From positions 84,926,501-84,990,500 of the forward strand of contig NC_133158.1 of NCBI RefSeq assembly GCF_040802235.1: a stretch of DNA of 64,000 bases. Direction: 5' to 3'. The notes under the pieces were generated by a model. That model made no database searches and had not been told where the DNA came from. It saw only the letters and a program-made list of their open reading frames with translations. This stretch comes from Manis javanica. Taxonomy: Eukaryota > Chordata > Mammalia > Pholidota > Manidae. Both the position numbers and the translations under genes were made by a program. Positions 51,044 to 63,039 of this stretch are shown here, in pieces (the first letter of the stretch is position 1; the number at the start of each line of letters is the position of its first letter).

Positions 51044-53035
51044 AGATAAAAACTCTCAGCAAAGTGGGTACAGTGGGCAAGTACCTCAACATAATAAAGG
51101 CCATATATGATAAACCCACAGCCAACATCATACTGAACAGCGAGAAGCTAAAAGCTTTTCCTCTGAGATTGGGAACAAGATAGGGATGCCCACTCTCCCC
51201 ACTGTTATTCAACATAGTACTGGAGGTCCTAGCCATGGCAATTAGACAAAACAAAGAAATACAAGGAATCCAGATTGGTAAGAAAGAAGTCAAACTGTCA
51301 CTGTTTGCAGATGACATGAAATTGTACATAAAAAACCCTAAAGACTCTACTCCAAAATTACTAGAACTGATACTGGAATTCAGCAAAATTGCAGGATACA
51401 AAATTAACACACAGAAATCTGTGGCTTTCCTATACACTAACAATGAACCAATAGAAAGAGAAATCAGGAAAACAACTCTATTCATAATTGCATCAAAAAG
51501 AATAAAATACCTAGGAATAAACCTAACCAAAGAAGTGAAAGACCTATACCCTGAAAACTAAAAGAAACCCTTAAGAGAAATTAAAGGGGACACGAACAAA
51601 TGGAAACTCATCCCATGCTCTTGGCTAGGAAGAATTAATATCGTCAAAATGGCCATCCTGCCCAAAGCAATATACAGATTTGATGCAATCCCTATCAAAT
51701 TACCAGCAACATTCTTCAATGAACTGGAACAAATAGTTCAAAAATTCATATGGAAACACCAAAGACCCCAAATAGCCAAAGCAATCCTGAGAAAGGAGAA
51801 CAAAGTGGCAGGGATCTCACTCTCCAACTTCAAGCTCTACTACAAAGCCATAGTAATCAAGACAATTTGGTACTGGCACAAGAACAGAGCCACAGACCAG
51901 TAGAACAGATTAGAGACTCCAGACATTAACCCAAACATATATGGTCAATTAATATTTGATAAAGGAGCCATGGACATACAATGGGGAAATGACAGTCTCT
52001 TCCACAGATGGTGCTGGCAAAACTGGACAGCTACATGTAAGAGAATGGAACTGGACCATTGTCTAACCCCATACACAAAAGTAAATTTGAAATGGATCAA
52101 AGACCTGAATGTAAGTCATGAAACCATAAAACTCTTAGAAAAAAACATAGGCAAAAAACTCTTAGACATAAGCATGAGTGACCTCTTCTTGAACATATCT
52201 CCCTAGGAAAGGAAAACAAAAGCAAAAATGAACAAGTGGGACTATATTAAGCTGAGAAGCTTCTGTACAGCAAAATACACCATTAATAGAACAAAAAAGG
52301 TATCCTACACTATGGGAGAATATATTTGTAAATGACAGATCCAATAAAGGCTTGACATCCAAAATATATAAAGAGCTCACCCACCTCAACAAACAAAAAA
52401 CAAATAATGCAATTAAAAAATGGGCAGAGGAACTGAACAGACTGTTCTCCAAAAAAGAAATTCAGATGGCCAACAGACACATGAAAAGATGCTCAACATA
52501 GCTAATTATCAGAGAAATGCAAATTAAAACCACAATGAGATATCACCTCACACCAGTTAGGATGGCTACCATCCAAAAGACAAACAACAACAAATGTTGG
52601 CAAGGTTGTGGAGAAAGGGGAACCCTCCTACACTGTTGGTGGAAATGTAAATTAGTTCAACCATTGTGGAAAGCAGTATGGAGGTTCCTCAAAATGTTCA
52701 AAACAGACTTACCATTTGACCCAGGAATTCCACTCCTAGGAATTTACCCTAAGAATGCAGCACTCAAGTTTGAAAAGAACAGATGCACCCCTATGTTTAT
52801 CGCAGCACTATTTACAATAGCCAAGAATTGCAAGCAACCTAAGTCTCCATCGGTAGATGAATGGATAAAGAAGATGTGGTACATATACACAATGGAATAT
52901 TATTCAGCCATAAGAAAGAAACAAATCCTACCATTTGTAACAACATGGATGGAGCTAGAGAGTATTATGCTCAGTGAAATAAGCCAAGTGGAGAAAGAGA
53001 AATACCAAATGATTTCACTCATCTGCGGAGTATAA
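51044..53035 (+). pseudogene. L1 ORF2 reverse transcriptase to C-terminus, 5'-truncated and broken
   Basis: Starts within the RT palm. The catalytic block reads [15 protein letters not shown] (FADD present; the residue after M is K, not the usual hydrophobic one). The thumb region follows ([19 protein letters not shown]), then the C-terminal cysteine motif [18 protein letters not shown] (C-x3-C-x7-H-x4-C) at about 52585-52640, and the end at 53035. One frame carries stops at 51181, 51559, 51901 and 52204. A frameshift lies between 52207 and 52517. It is most like copies 1 and 2 in this window. Confidence 0.9.
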
Positions 53036-53102
53036 GAACAACGGAAAAACTGAAGGAACAAAACAGCAGCAGAATCACAGAACCCAAGAATGGACTAGCA
53101 GT

Positions 53103-53627
53103 TCCTGTGTGGTGATCTCCAATAGGTTCTTCACAGTGGTATAAAGGTTATATCAAAGTGTGGGCAAAGGGTTTGTGTTTATACAGAAGATCAAAGCCTC
53201 ATTTAGCTACCCAGAAATTGAATTAAGATACGATATGAAGAAGAACTTCCAACATCAACATCCTCTGGAAGAGTCATTTCAGAAGATGATCATCAAAAAC
53301 TTGAACAAAAATCCTGGCGCTGTTGCAGTTGTAGCTGCATTTATCCCACCAGTTCCTGGACTTGCCATTGGAATGAAGAAGGAGATCTCTAAGCTGGCCT
53401 GTGCATACAGTAAAACAACAAATTTGACTGGATCTATACTGTCAGAACTCAACCAAGAATTAGGAGAAGTGCAAGTTGCAGTGCTCCAAAATTGTGCGAC
53501 TATAGACTATCTACTATTAAAAGAACATATGGAATGTGAGCTGTTCCCAGGAATGTGTTGTTTTAATTTGTCTGATTTTTCTCAAACTATTCAAATTCAG
53601 TTAGACAATATCCATCGTTATCATTGA
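53103..53627 (+). pseudogene. Endogenous retroviral Env TM ectodomain, truncated
   Basis: An open frame ending at 53627 carries TM hallmarks: an Ala/Val/Pro-rich fusion-peptide-like stretch (about 53310-53375), a following LACAYSK cysteine, a helical leader to LQN, the immunosuppressive-like region, and a CX6CC motif (CELFPGMCC) followed by NLSD. The layout is gamma/alpha-type TM and, by its NLSD block, recalls avian alpharetroviruses more than typical mammalian gammaretroviruses. The SU subunit, and any cysteine before the fusion peptide, are missing. The frame is cut by stops just before the membrane anchor. It cannot make a functional Env. Confidence 0.75.
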
Positions 53628-53640
53628 TAAGTTTTCACAA

Positions 53641-53892
53641 ATGCCTAGGGTGCCTAACTGGTTTTCTTGGTTTCACTGGATATGGCTGGTAATTGTAGGT
53701 CTGCTTTTGTTATTTAGCTGTATTCCTATTATGTTAATGTGTGTATGCAATTTAATTAGTAGTTTAAAACCTATACATGCTTGTTACTCTACAAGAAGAT
53801 ATGTCAAAGAAATAATCAATCTTCCCATGTTTTCTTCCATCTGCTACTTCTATAGCTTTTCTTTTTCCTTCCTAATTACAACCCTTAAATAG
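53641..53892 (+). pseudogene. Retroviral Env membrane anchor and tail, frameshifted
   Basis: A Trp-rich membrane-proximal stretch (WFSWFHWIW) leads into a hydrophobic anchor of about 23 residues (VIVGLLLLFSCIPIMLMC) and a short tail. It lies in a different frame from the ectodomain at 53160-53627, separated by stops over 14 bp. This is the expected order for Env TM, so it is the continuation of the same gene. Confidence 0.7.
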
Positions 53893-54428
53893 AATTCATG
53901 CTTCATATAAAAAATTACCAAGTATCATAATTCTTCCAAGTGGTAAAGATACCTCAAGACAAATGCTGGGCATAGAAGCCACATGGCATAAATCTGAAAA
54001 GAAGTAAAAAGCTAACCTTTTCAAAGAAAATTGCTTCTCTCTCACTTACCAACTTTACATTTCCCTGTATGGCCCCGGAAGATGACTGGTTAGACAGAGA
54101 TGGGTAAGATTCCTCAAGGGAGGAACAACCTAAGACAGGCACAGTCACAGGGGGGCCATCATGTGAGAAATTGGGGATCAACAGAGGTGAGGCTTAGAAC
54201 CTCCCACCCTCCCCCTCTCCCCTCCCCCCGTTTTGAGAGAAATCTTCTGCATCTGTGTATGTTTTGTTGCCCTTATCTAGCTTGGATTAATACTTAGTCT
54301 ATAGGCACAGAGCTGATCATCTACATTTGCCCTCTTACAGCATTAAATTATGTTTTCTACCTTTATCTTGCATGTACCTACCACTTTAGCCTTTTATATA
54401 AAAAATAATAATAATAATAAGGGAGAAA
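53893..54428 (+). other. Retroviral env-LTR spacer and polypurine tract
   Basis: Non-coding tail between env and the LTR. From about 54190 it matches the other retroviral insert (minus strand, 4734-4524). It ends in an AAT-triplet run (54403-54420) and the purine tract aagggagaaa (54419-54428), the plus-strand primer site for retroviral reverse transcription, immediately before TG of the LTR. The AAT run is longer here than in the other copy. Confidence 0.75.
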
Positions 54429-54744
54429 TGTGGGATTCACATATAAATCAAGTATAGAAATCAAATGAATAATCATATCTGACTTGATTGTTTATAGTTC
54501 ATGAAGCGTGATCAAAACCAAAAGTTTCTGTGATGACTGCCCTTGCACTGTTCACCATGTAAGAACTTATTCACTATGTAAGACCTTGTTCACCATGTAA
54601 GAACTTGTTTGTTATGCTTCAGAAGATTGGAGACTGTTGAGAATTAGGCTTGGGGTTGATGAATGATTGTGCATTGAGTCCCCTATACAGAATTTTACTG
54701 TTTTTAACAACCATTTGATCAATAAATATGAGGGATGCCCTCTC
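54429..54744 (+). repeat. Retroviral LTR U3-R segment ending at its poly(A) site
   Basis: A 316-bp stretch starting TGTGGGATTCACATA and ending 18 bases after AATAAA (54721-54726), where a ten-A tail begins. The other copy is 318 bp and ends at the same point, so both end at the natural mRNA cleavage site. Three tandem 19-bp units lie at 54550-54606. U5 is absent, as expected for a copied mRNA 3' end. Confidence 0.85.
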
Positions 54745-55420
54745 AAAAAAAAAATATTACTATATTTATTCTGGCATAAAGCACTGCACCAAAAAGTCAG
54801 ATGTTAACCAAAATGGCCTTCCTTTGTTAGTTACCTGCTCATTGCTTGCTGTTTTTACTATAATATCCGAAATGTTTTATTCTTTTTCCTTAAAGCCCAG
54901 TAATTTTACTAGAATACATTTTAGTGTTTCATAGTATCTGGTATGAGGTACAATTGTTTCATATGTAGTTAGAAATGTATTTTATTTAAATTTCTGGGAA
55001 GTTTCTTAGAGAACAATTTTTAATATTTGTCCTGTATTCTTGCTTTGTTTTTGTCTTCATAATTTCCTATTATATGTTGGATTATATCTATCTTCAATAT
55101 TCTTCACTTTCTTCTAATCCGTTTTCTCTATTTTTTCTGATCATTCTATTTTATAGTAAGTCATTATCCATTACGTTCATTGCTCTTGTATTCTTCCTAG
55201 TTTTGTCTCCATTTCTGATTTATTTTTAAGTCTTTCCTAATTTCTACTTCATTTCTTATTTTTTCCTAATTCATACTTATGTAGTTTATGTCTTGTATAA
55301 TTATTTTAATGTCTTTTAGCTACTTTTGAAATAGTGAATTAAAATTTACCTTTGTGTGTTGGTATTATAGTTTATATTGTTTTCATTGTAGGGTGTTTAT
55401 CCTGCTCCTTATTCTCTTTT

Positions 55421-56652
55421 TTTTCTTATAATAACTGTGTAGAATTCACTATGACCTTTTGTGTTGTTCTTTTTTAAATATAAAATAAGTTTTCTTTATC
55501 TTTTTTAAAGATTTACTTTACTGATTTACTTGGATGTAATGAACAAATGAATTCTTCTGAATTGAAACCTAAGTTTGAAATCTAAATATTTTGAGTGAAG
55601 TCTTTTTACTTGCTCATGGACATTATTTCTGAACTTCCAGTATCATTCTGTTTAAGTCAGATTGCCTTATTTAGGATTCCATCCTTCTGTTCTTTTCGTT
55701 ATGACATGGTTCAAGGTTAGTGCTGCCATAAACACAGATTCACATCCTGCTCCATGTTAAGTTGACCCTCTATTACTCTGTATTAGCAGAAGCCCATCTT
55801 TACTATGGCATTCAACTGGTAAAAATAGTATATTATATCCATGTTGTACTCTCTCAAATGAAGATGTGTTCTATTTTGTCTCTGTAGTAAAAACAAAACA
55901 ATCATTTTACCATTAAAAAAAGGAGAAGAAAGTATCGTTTAACATAGTCTTTTCTAACTTTACAGAGCTCCCTTTACTGGTGTTTAACTTAAAAAATAAT
56001 TTTATAGTGTTGAAAATATGGTGGTTTGCTTTCTTAGATATCCTGGTTCTATTCCCTTCCCCAGCTTTAATCTCAACCTTCTTCCTTGTTTCTATTTATA
56101 TTTATTCCATCCACTGCATATTTATTCTATTCACAGCAGCTTCTCACATCATTGTTCTGTTTTTATTAGATTTGGAGAGGTTAAAAAACTATGCCTCAGC
56201 CACACCATTTTCCTCAACTCCTCTTATTGGTGGAATACTAATTATAGAAAGATATTGCACAAAGTGTACAATGCTAGGCTGTCAAAGTTAAGTTACCTGG
56301 AGCGAATGGCATAAGGCAGAGAAGTGTAAGTAGAGAAGATGGAAAACAGTAGCTATATAATGTAAGAGGTATTCTTTGAATGGGTAGAATGAAAAAGTGG
56401 CTAGCAGTGTTTGATCAAATAAAGGTGTAAAGAAAAGTAAAACTTTTTAAAGCATTGGACTGTGGGGGAAAAAATAGGTATCCATACACAAACTGTGTGA
56501 TTTTTATTTGTTTCATATTATAAGAAGTAGCATTAGCAAGGAGCTGTGCTACTACAGAAGATAATGTATTTGTTTAAAACTCTTTTCCTTAGAATATAGA
56601 GATGTAAGCAGGCATGAGTGCCTAGAAATCACTACACAGATTCATATGTATG

Positions 56653-56656
<4 letters not shown>
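55421..56656. other. AT-rich non-coding DNA
   Basis: No gene recognised. Overlapping open frames of about 100 codons at 55980-56314 are hydrophobic by composition and lack family features. Confidence 0.4.

Positions 56657-56706
<50 letters not shown>
56657..56706. repeat. (CA)n microsatellite
   Basis: About 24 uninterrupted CA dinucleotides. Confidence 0.97.
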
Positions 56707-56707
<1 letters not shown>

Positions 56708-59700
56708 GGACTCTTATTTGACTCTGTATAGACAGAAGGAAATTTATTCTTAACATTTTAAAGAACAATTTGGCTTCCAATCAAGTGTTCAAGTCTGTGA
56801 TATTTGGATAATAATTGTGTATGTATATAGGAAATGTAATGATACTATATTGATAGTGAAATAACCATTACATCAAAATTATTGTTAAAATTCCCAAACA
56901 ATAACCATTCTACTTTCATTGGATGCACTTAATGCTCAAAATGGCATCATCTGGAGAATGATTCATAGGAATAAAAAAACTTTATATTTACAGATACGAG
57001 TAATTAAAAGTTAAAATTGCTTTTCTATATAATTGCCTATCAGAACTGAAACTACCCTAAAATCTTATGTAAAGAGTCTCCACTTTAGGCTAAGTTTTCA
57101 GGGTTTATTATTCTGAACCTTTGAGTAAATCATTATTTATGTATACTTTAATTCTTCAAGGCACTACTAACACAAGGGCTTTTATGTGAAAAACTTTAAA
57201 TGATTAGCCAGAGAGGGGTACAAATATTCATCAAATATTTGCAAAGTTCTGAGGATGTAGCATTGAAGAAGACAAAAATCCCTGATCTCTAGGAAATTAT
57301 GTCATGTAGAGTGATGACCACACTGTATTGCTATCTACTGATGAGCCAGAGGTTGTCCACCCTTTCTAGTGTAATGGCGTGTCCTTCTTCCTGGAATACA
57401 CAAAAAAATGAAATAAATTAGCAGTTAGGAAAGTCCTATGTTACTAGCTTATTAAATACTGTAACCCTTTGAATGAACCTTGCATAAATAATGTTTACAC
57501 GTAAATAAAAATTATATATGTAATGAACTATTTTGCACCTAATTCAACTCTCTCTCTCTGTTAATATACATTGGAAACAAAACTCAAAACTTCCATCTCA
57601 GAAAACTCTGAAATTACAGTATGTTCACATGTTTTCCAAGATTTCTCAGTACAGAAAGAAGAAACAGTGTTTATGTTCTCTGCACTTTGTTCTTGCTCCT
57701 GTCTTTCTGCTCAGTTAAGTTGAGCAGTCTTCACTCCTCTGTCTTTAGTCTTCAATGAACAGCTAACACAAGTTGTGTTTTTTTAATATGTAGGAGATTT
57801 TCAGTCAACATTTAGGAATGATGGAGGTTAATTACAAATCTTAAAAGGAAACAAGTGAAAAGCTGAACATCAGATATTACATATATAACCATTCATTGCC
57901 TTTGCTGTGTGATATAGTTTCTTCCTGGAAGTTTCACATCTGAGGCTTTCTCACATTGCAGGTTGATGTGGTCTTTTTTCTTTCCCTTCAGAGAACTTGC
58001 ACCCATCTCTTATGTTTCAATTGTCTTGTCTCCTGGACTATCAGAGAGGTAAATGAAAAATTCTCGTTATTCTATATTTGGAGTAATTTATGTATCATTC
58101 TTTCTCTCTACTTCTGTCATGAATGACCAGGGATTTCTCTTTCATAATATAATTAATTACTGACATAACTTCAGTCTTCGCTAGTACTTCCCATTCTTAC
58201 CACCTGTCCTTTTAAGAGGAAATGAGAGGTGCTTTGTAATAGTGGAAAGTCCTATTCTGTCTTACCAGAGTAAACCTTACAAGTGGTAGCACTTGCTCCT
58301 CCCCTTTTATCCAGCAAGTCTGGTACAGGAAGAGTTTATATTCTGTTTCCTAATATTAGTGTTATGAAGGTGGAGCAACTTGTATACCTTATTTTAAGGA
58401 GCTTGAAGTATTTTCATATTCATTTCTATCAACCATTTATGCAACCAATCAGTATTGTTTCTGCAACTGATTCATTTTAAATTATAGTATGTTTTAAATA
58501 TGATAAAGTTAAATATATCAAGAAATAGAAATTTCTGATTGGTTAAAACTGTATTTTTAGCTGTGCTGTACTTCTAAATTCAACCTTATATTATTTTTTC
58601 AGTTATTTTATTCTATTATTATTTACTTCACTAAGTGCCCCTAGAATATAAATCTGATATTTTTTGTTTGAAAAATGACCAAGGTTTTAGAAAATGAACA
58701 AAGAGATTTTTGGTTTCCTCTGATCCAGCAGACATCGCCTAAGCTAGCATACCAAAGAGTAAAAAACCAAAAAAAGCACACACTGCATTATTCTCCCAGC
58801 TTTCTTCTCCCCTGGCCCCCAAACTTCATTGTGTAGCACATATTTTCCTGGGTCTTATCTATTCAAATTTACCACCTGCTCTCACATGCAAATTAGTCAT
58901 TTTTTTCTTAAGCATACGAAAGAAGGGAATATCATGTTCTTAAGCTCCACTGACTTTTCTGGAACATTTTACAATGACTAATTCAGTCCCAAGTGGTTTA
59001 TTCTTAAATGTTCCTTTGATAAACTCCCAACTCCTAAGAAAATATTGTCAAACAGCAATAGTAACCCATAGGATATCAGGCCTACACTCTAGATAAATAT
59101 CTTTCTTTACCAAAGGAATTTATGAAGACTGAATGAGACAGGATATTTGAAAGAGCTTTGTTAATGAAAAGAATTATACAAATACGAGGTATTATCACTT
59201 ATTACATTTATGAATTTTAACTTCCATTTAGAATCTGTTATTTGTTCTACTTGGCATTTGCTTGGATACATATGTGATTACTTTCATTTAATAGAATCTC
59301 TTCCCCCAAAATAAGATTCAGGATAGATTTTTATTAAAATGGTATAAATGTCAGTGTAAGATTCAGAGGGGGTATATTCTAATAACTGTAGCACAGTTCA
59401 GCACTCAGTCAGTTTACATATCTTGAGTTAATTTCTCTTAAACATACTGTCTTACAAGTTCCATGTTAGCCTGGGTGAGGTTTATTAGAATTTATTAATA
59501 TAGTAGAGCTGTTTATTTCTTGAATATAGTATACATCAGTCTCTCACTTCTTCAATACTGAACTTTTTCCTGGTCTCTTGACAGTGCATGTCAAGAATGA
59601 TAATTTGGTCCCGTTGCCTAGTGTAATATGCCTTTCCTGGACACCAATGGATTTTTAAATTTTTTTGGTGGTCTATTAAAGTTAAAACACCAGATTAAGG

Positions 59701-60150
59701 ATAAATATCCATGTATAAATATCTCTCACATTGCTATTGCCAACGATTTTTTACAAGAGTATTTAATTAAACAAATGTAGTAAATCACTATCTTTTCAAG
59801 CTTGCCTCTGAAAGAAAAGCATATGCTTTAATTCATTCTGGGGAAAGAATGATGAAAAGTAGTTTCAGGCCTAAAACCAGCTTTGATTGACTTCACGGAA
59901 TGAAATAGGTTACAGAAAGTTATGAGAAGAGTACTTTTTTCATTAAATGGAGACAGTGATTATTAACCAAGAAGTAATCACTAGGCCTAGGCAGAAGGAA
60001 TACGGTACATAGAAAGTTTATCAAAAGAGATTTGGAGCTGCTATCTGACTGGTTAGTTTTAGGAAGTTTAGACAAAGAAATTTGTTTGAGAATGAAGTGA
60101 AATAAAACTCATCTTTTCTGGGCCCTTTTAGGTTATATGAAAGTGAGTCT
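56707..60150. other. Mostly unique AT-rich DNA
   Basis: An L2-like scrap at about 57230-57320 (gatgtagcattgaagaagac). No gene or other repeat recognised. Confidence 0.4.
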
Positions 60151-60154
60151 ACAG

Positions 60155-60335
60155 GATCTGATATAAAACATGGTGACTGTAGTTGATAAACTGTATCATG
60201 TAATTGAAATTTGTAAAGAGAGAATCCTCTCTCAATGAATATTGAATCACCATGACATATAGTTTAAATATCTTACAATTTTATTTATCAATTGTCCCTG
60301 AATAAAGCTGAAATTAGAAAAATAAATTGAATCTT
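60155..60335 (+). repeat. Old L1M 3' end
   Basis: Phrases catggtgactgtagttgata, aaatttgtaaagagagaatc and gaataaagctgaaattagaa follow the order of a mammalian-wide L1 3' UTR in plus orientation. Confidence 0.6.
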
Positions 60336-60477
60336 TCCCATATTCTGAGGAAAATTTTTCTCCTTTTGTGAATAGAGAGAAAGCCTATGGGTATTTCTCA
60401 ACTTTGTGTACATGATGGCCCTGTGTTTGGTGTAAAGATGATAAAATACCAATAATGATGATAATGGCTAACATATA

Positions 60478-60668
60478 ATTGCTTTCTTTGTTTCAGGCAA
60501 TGTTCTAAGTGCCTAATGTGGATTAACTCATTTAAATCTCACACAGAAACTATAGTGAGGATACTGAGGCATGGAGAACTTGAGTAACTTGCCGAAGTTT
60601 ACACAGTAGGAGAGGGAAAGCAGGATTCAAACTCAGGCAATTCTAGCTACAGGGTTCATTCTCTTAAG
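60478..60668 (-). repeat. MIR SINE (reverse)
   Basis: A long, well-preserved reverse MIR: caggcaatgttctaagtgcc, ggattaactcatttaaatct, atactgaggcatggagaact, aacttgccgaagtttacac, ggattcaaactcaggcaatt. Confidence 0.9.
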
Positions 60669-61340
60669 ATCCCCAAAGCTTCTAGTCAACAGCGGCAACT
60701 GATTGGACATTCAGAATTGTGCCCAGAACTTAAGTTCTGGACTATGCTCCAGCATTGACAACCCTGGCCCCACCGACAAAGGCAGATATATAAAGGAGAC
60801 ACTCTTTTTTCCATTTCTTCATATCACCAACATGTCTGTGCAAGGCCTATGCTAGGCAGTATGATGATACAAAGATGAATCAGGTGCCTGAGGAATGTTC
60901 AGATCTAGGGAAGCTGTTGTAAATAACTGTAATAAAGGCAGGAAATGATAAGAGCCGCAAAAGGGGCACAGAATTCCTCTGACGTAAAAGATGAGAGGAA
61001 GAAATATTTTCTTTTGAGGAGTGGGCAGATTATTTACTTTCCCGCATGTCAAAATCATAGATACTACAACTTAGTTTTTAATATTAGCAGGGAATTTGAA
61101 TATAGCACTTGGGTCCTATTGACAATAGTTCTTTGAAACATATTCAAGTCCTCTCCATGTTCTCATCTGAGGAATCCTTTCCCTTTATTATCCACACACC
61201 TGAACTTCCATGCCATGCAGATATGTGGATGTGGGTCATTAAATATAAAGTTAAACATTTGCTTAAGTAAATTGCTTTCTGATGGAAGGCAGGTTATGAA
61301 TGACTGCTTATAGCATTTTGTATTTCATTAACCTAACTTA
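60669..61340. other. Unique DNA with an L2-like scrap
   Basis: L2-like at about 60840-60905 (aaggcctatgctaggcagta). No gene seen. Confidence 0.4.
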
Positions 61341-61341
61341 T

Positions 61342-61510
61342 CTTTTCCCTTTCTTCTCTTTTTCTTTCTTTCCTTTCTTCTCTCTTTCTCCTTCTTTCTC
61401 CCTCTTCTTTCCTTCCTTCCTTTCTTCCTTCTTTCCTTTCCCTCTTTCTATCCATTCCTCACCTTTTTCCTTCTTTTCTTCTTCCCTCCCTCTTACCCTT
61501 CTGTACTCTT
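61342..61510. repeat. Polypyrimidine (CTTT/CCTT)n tract
   Basis: About 170 bp of almost pure C and T on the plus strand, an imperfect tetranucleotide repeat. The 79-codon open frame across it is a composition artefact. Confidence 0.9.
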
Positions 61511-63035
61511 TCCTTGTTTATTTATATGAAGTTCAGTAACTCTATAGATCTGCTTATCATCTAGTTAAAAATAATGAAGCCATTGAATATTTGACTTCAT
61601 ACACTGATTAATTAAGTCAAATTGAGTTTTATCTTGCAAAGTGTATTACAAACATACACAATACCATTGGTTGACATATAATTTATACTTAAAAAAATGA
61701 AAAAAGTTGATATTTAGTAAGAGCCTTCAATTATAATGTTATGGCAAAATAATCTTTCAGAAATTCATAATTAATACCAGGCTTGAAAATTCTGATTTTT
61801 AATTACAATTTTTCTATATAAATTTAGCAGATGTATAAGAAGTGAAATAATTGTATAATGTTGAAATTTAATTAAAATAAGAATGTGTATGTTTTTATAA
61901 GAATATATATAAGGATAGTTTATTTCTATGTTCTAAAATATTCCTTAAACCTTATTTGTGTAATATTCTGACTCTATTATGTAACAGTAAGAATCAGTTA
62001 TAAAAGTCATTGAGACAAAAAGAGCAATCACCTGAATTATCTTACTTGGATGTTTGCCAACTCGCAGATACTGGAAGTTTGAGTCCTTGTCCTTATGTTC
62101 TGATTATAAACTTTAAATGAACCCAAATATATTAACTGTATTGATATGTTTAAATGAGATGCCCCTACTAGTATTACATCCATATGTGCTGGCTATAATT
62201 GGGAAAAATTAGATTTCATATTTATAAGAAGTCAAGCTGAAAGAACAGCTGTTCTCAAAGTCTATGTCCCTTTGGGCCTTTATCCTCAAATGTCCCAGAC
62301 TATTCCTGCTATCCATTCCAGAAAGGATGAAGTACATTTTCAACCAGCAACAATTGTAGAAAAGATCCAGATACAAAAGTTTTATAAATAATTTCATGGA
62401 TGATCTTAGAGCATAAAAGCCTTTAATTACTCTTATTTTATATTGGCACATTCAAACCCCCAAAGCAGGCTTACACATAGATACACCAATTTAAATAATC
62501 AAAAGTTTATACATAATGCAAAAATCTACAGCACTCTTGAGGTTCGGTATAACTGCCCTGGGACTGGATGCTGTTTGTAGTATTTCCTTTCCTGGTCTTT
62601 CTGGAATTGTATGAATGGTTTGTTATAGACACATATTTTATACAGCTCAGCTGGCAAAGCAATAGACTGAGTTATATCTCACTTTAATAACTTCTAAAAA
62701 TTACTTTCCTAAATAATTGATATTCTATTATTTAGTATCTTAATATTTGAAAAAAGATATTAATTTCCCAAATCACACCTATGAAATGAAGGCATGCCTG
62801 TCTGAATTAAGGTGCAAATTAAGTAAAGAAATATGTATATGATTTTTTTTTTCAGTTGAGGGCTAGATAGTGAGACCTATGTTCTTGTATATGTCTCTGC
62901 TCAACTGAGAGGGGAAATTGGTCCATTAGGAATAAAATGCACATATCAACAATGAACAACTATGGAAATTATATGCGGGTTTTTTTCTTATTCACTGTCA
63001 AAAATTGTAAAAGATCTGAGATTTTACTCTAATTG
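61511..63035. other. Unique AT-rich DNA
   Basis: No gene or repeat recognised. Confidence 0.4.
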
Positions 63036-63039
63036 AAAA

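Larger units (their letters stand above)
51040..54754 (+). mobile_element. Composite insertion: L1 ORF2 fragment fused to retroviral env/LTR transcript
   Basis: From about 51044 the sequence is L1 ORF2 (5' truncated) down to about 53102 in the L1 3' UTR. It then switches without A tail or gap to retroviral env TM sequence, a polypurine tract, LTR U3-R and a poly(A) run at 54745-54754. No L1 3' UTR remainder follows the poly(A). The outer flanks share aaaaaaatgttac / aaaaaaatattac (12 of 13). An alternative, more diverged pairing is tttttactagcataaa / tttattctggcataaa (13 of 16). The simplest reading is a single L1-driven insertion of a chimeric cDNA formed by template switching from retroviral to L1 RNA. 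Stepwise insertion plus deletion is the alternative. Confidence 0.7.
50960..55420 (-). repeat. HAL1-like old LINE, split by the composite insertion
   Basis: Reverse-oriented, pyrimidine-rich ORF1-region sequence of a HAL1/L1M type on both sides of the insertion: 50960-51039 (acaatcctcaattcatattt) and 54755-55420 (aaaaagtcagatgttaacc, ttttactagaatacatttta, tcttctaatccgttttctct). The two parts join up in order if the 51040-54754 block is removed, showing that the block arrived as one unit. Confidence 0.5.

Noticed and set aside
54545..54610. Tandem 19-bp units as a possible CRISPR-like array
   Set aside because: The units are directly adjacent without spacers, lie in a retroviral LTR, and the genome is mammalian.
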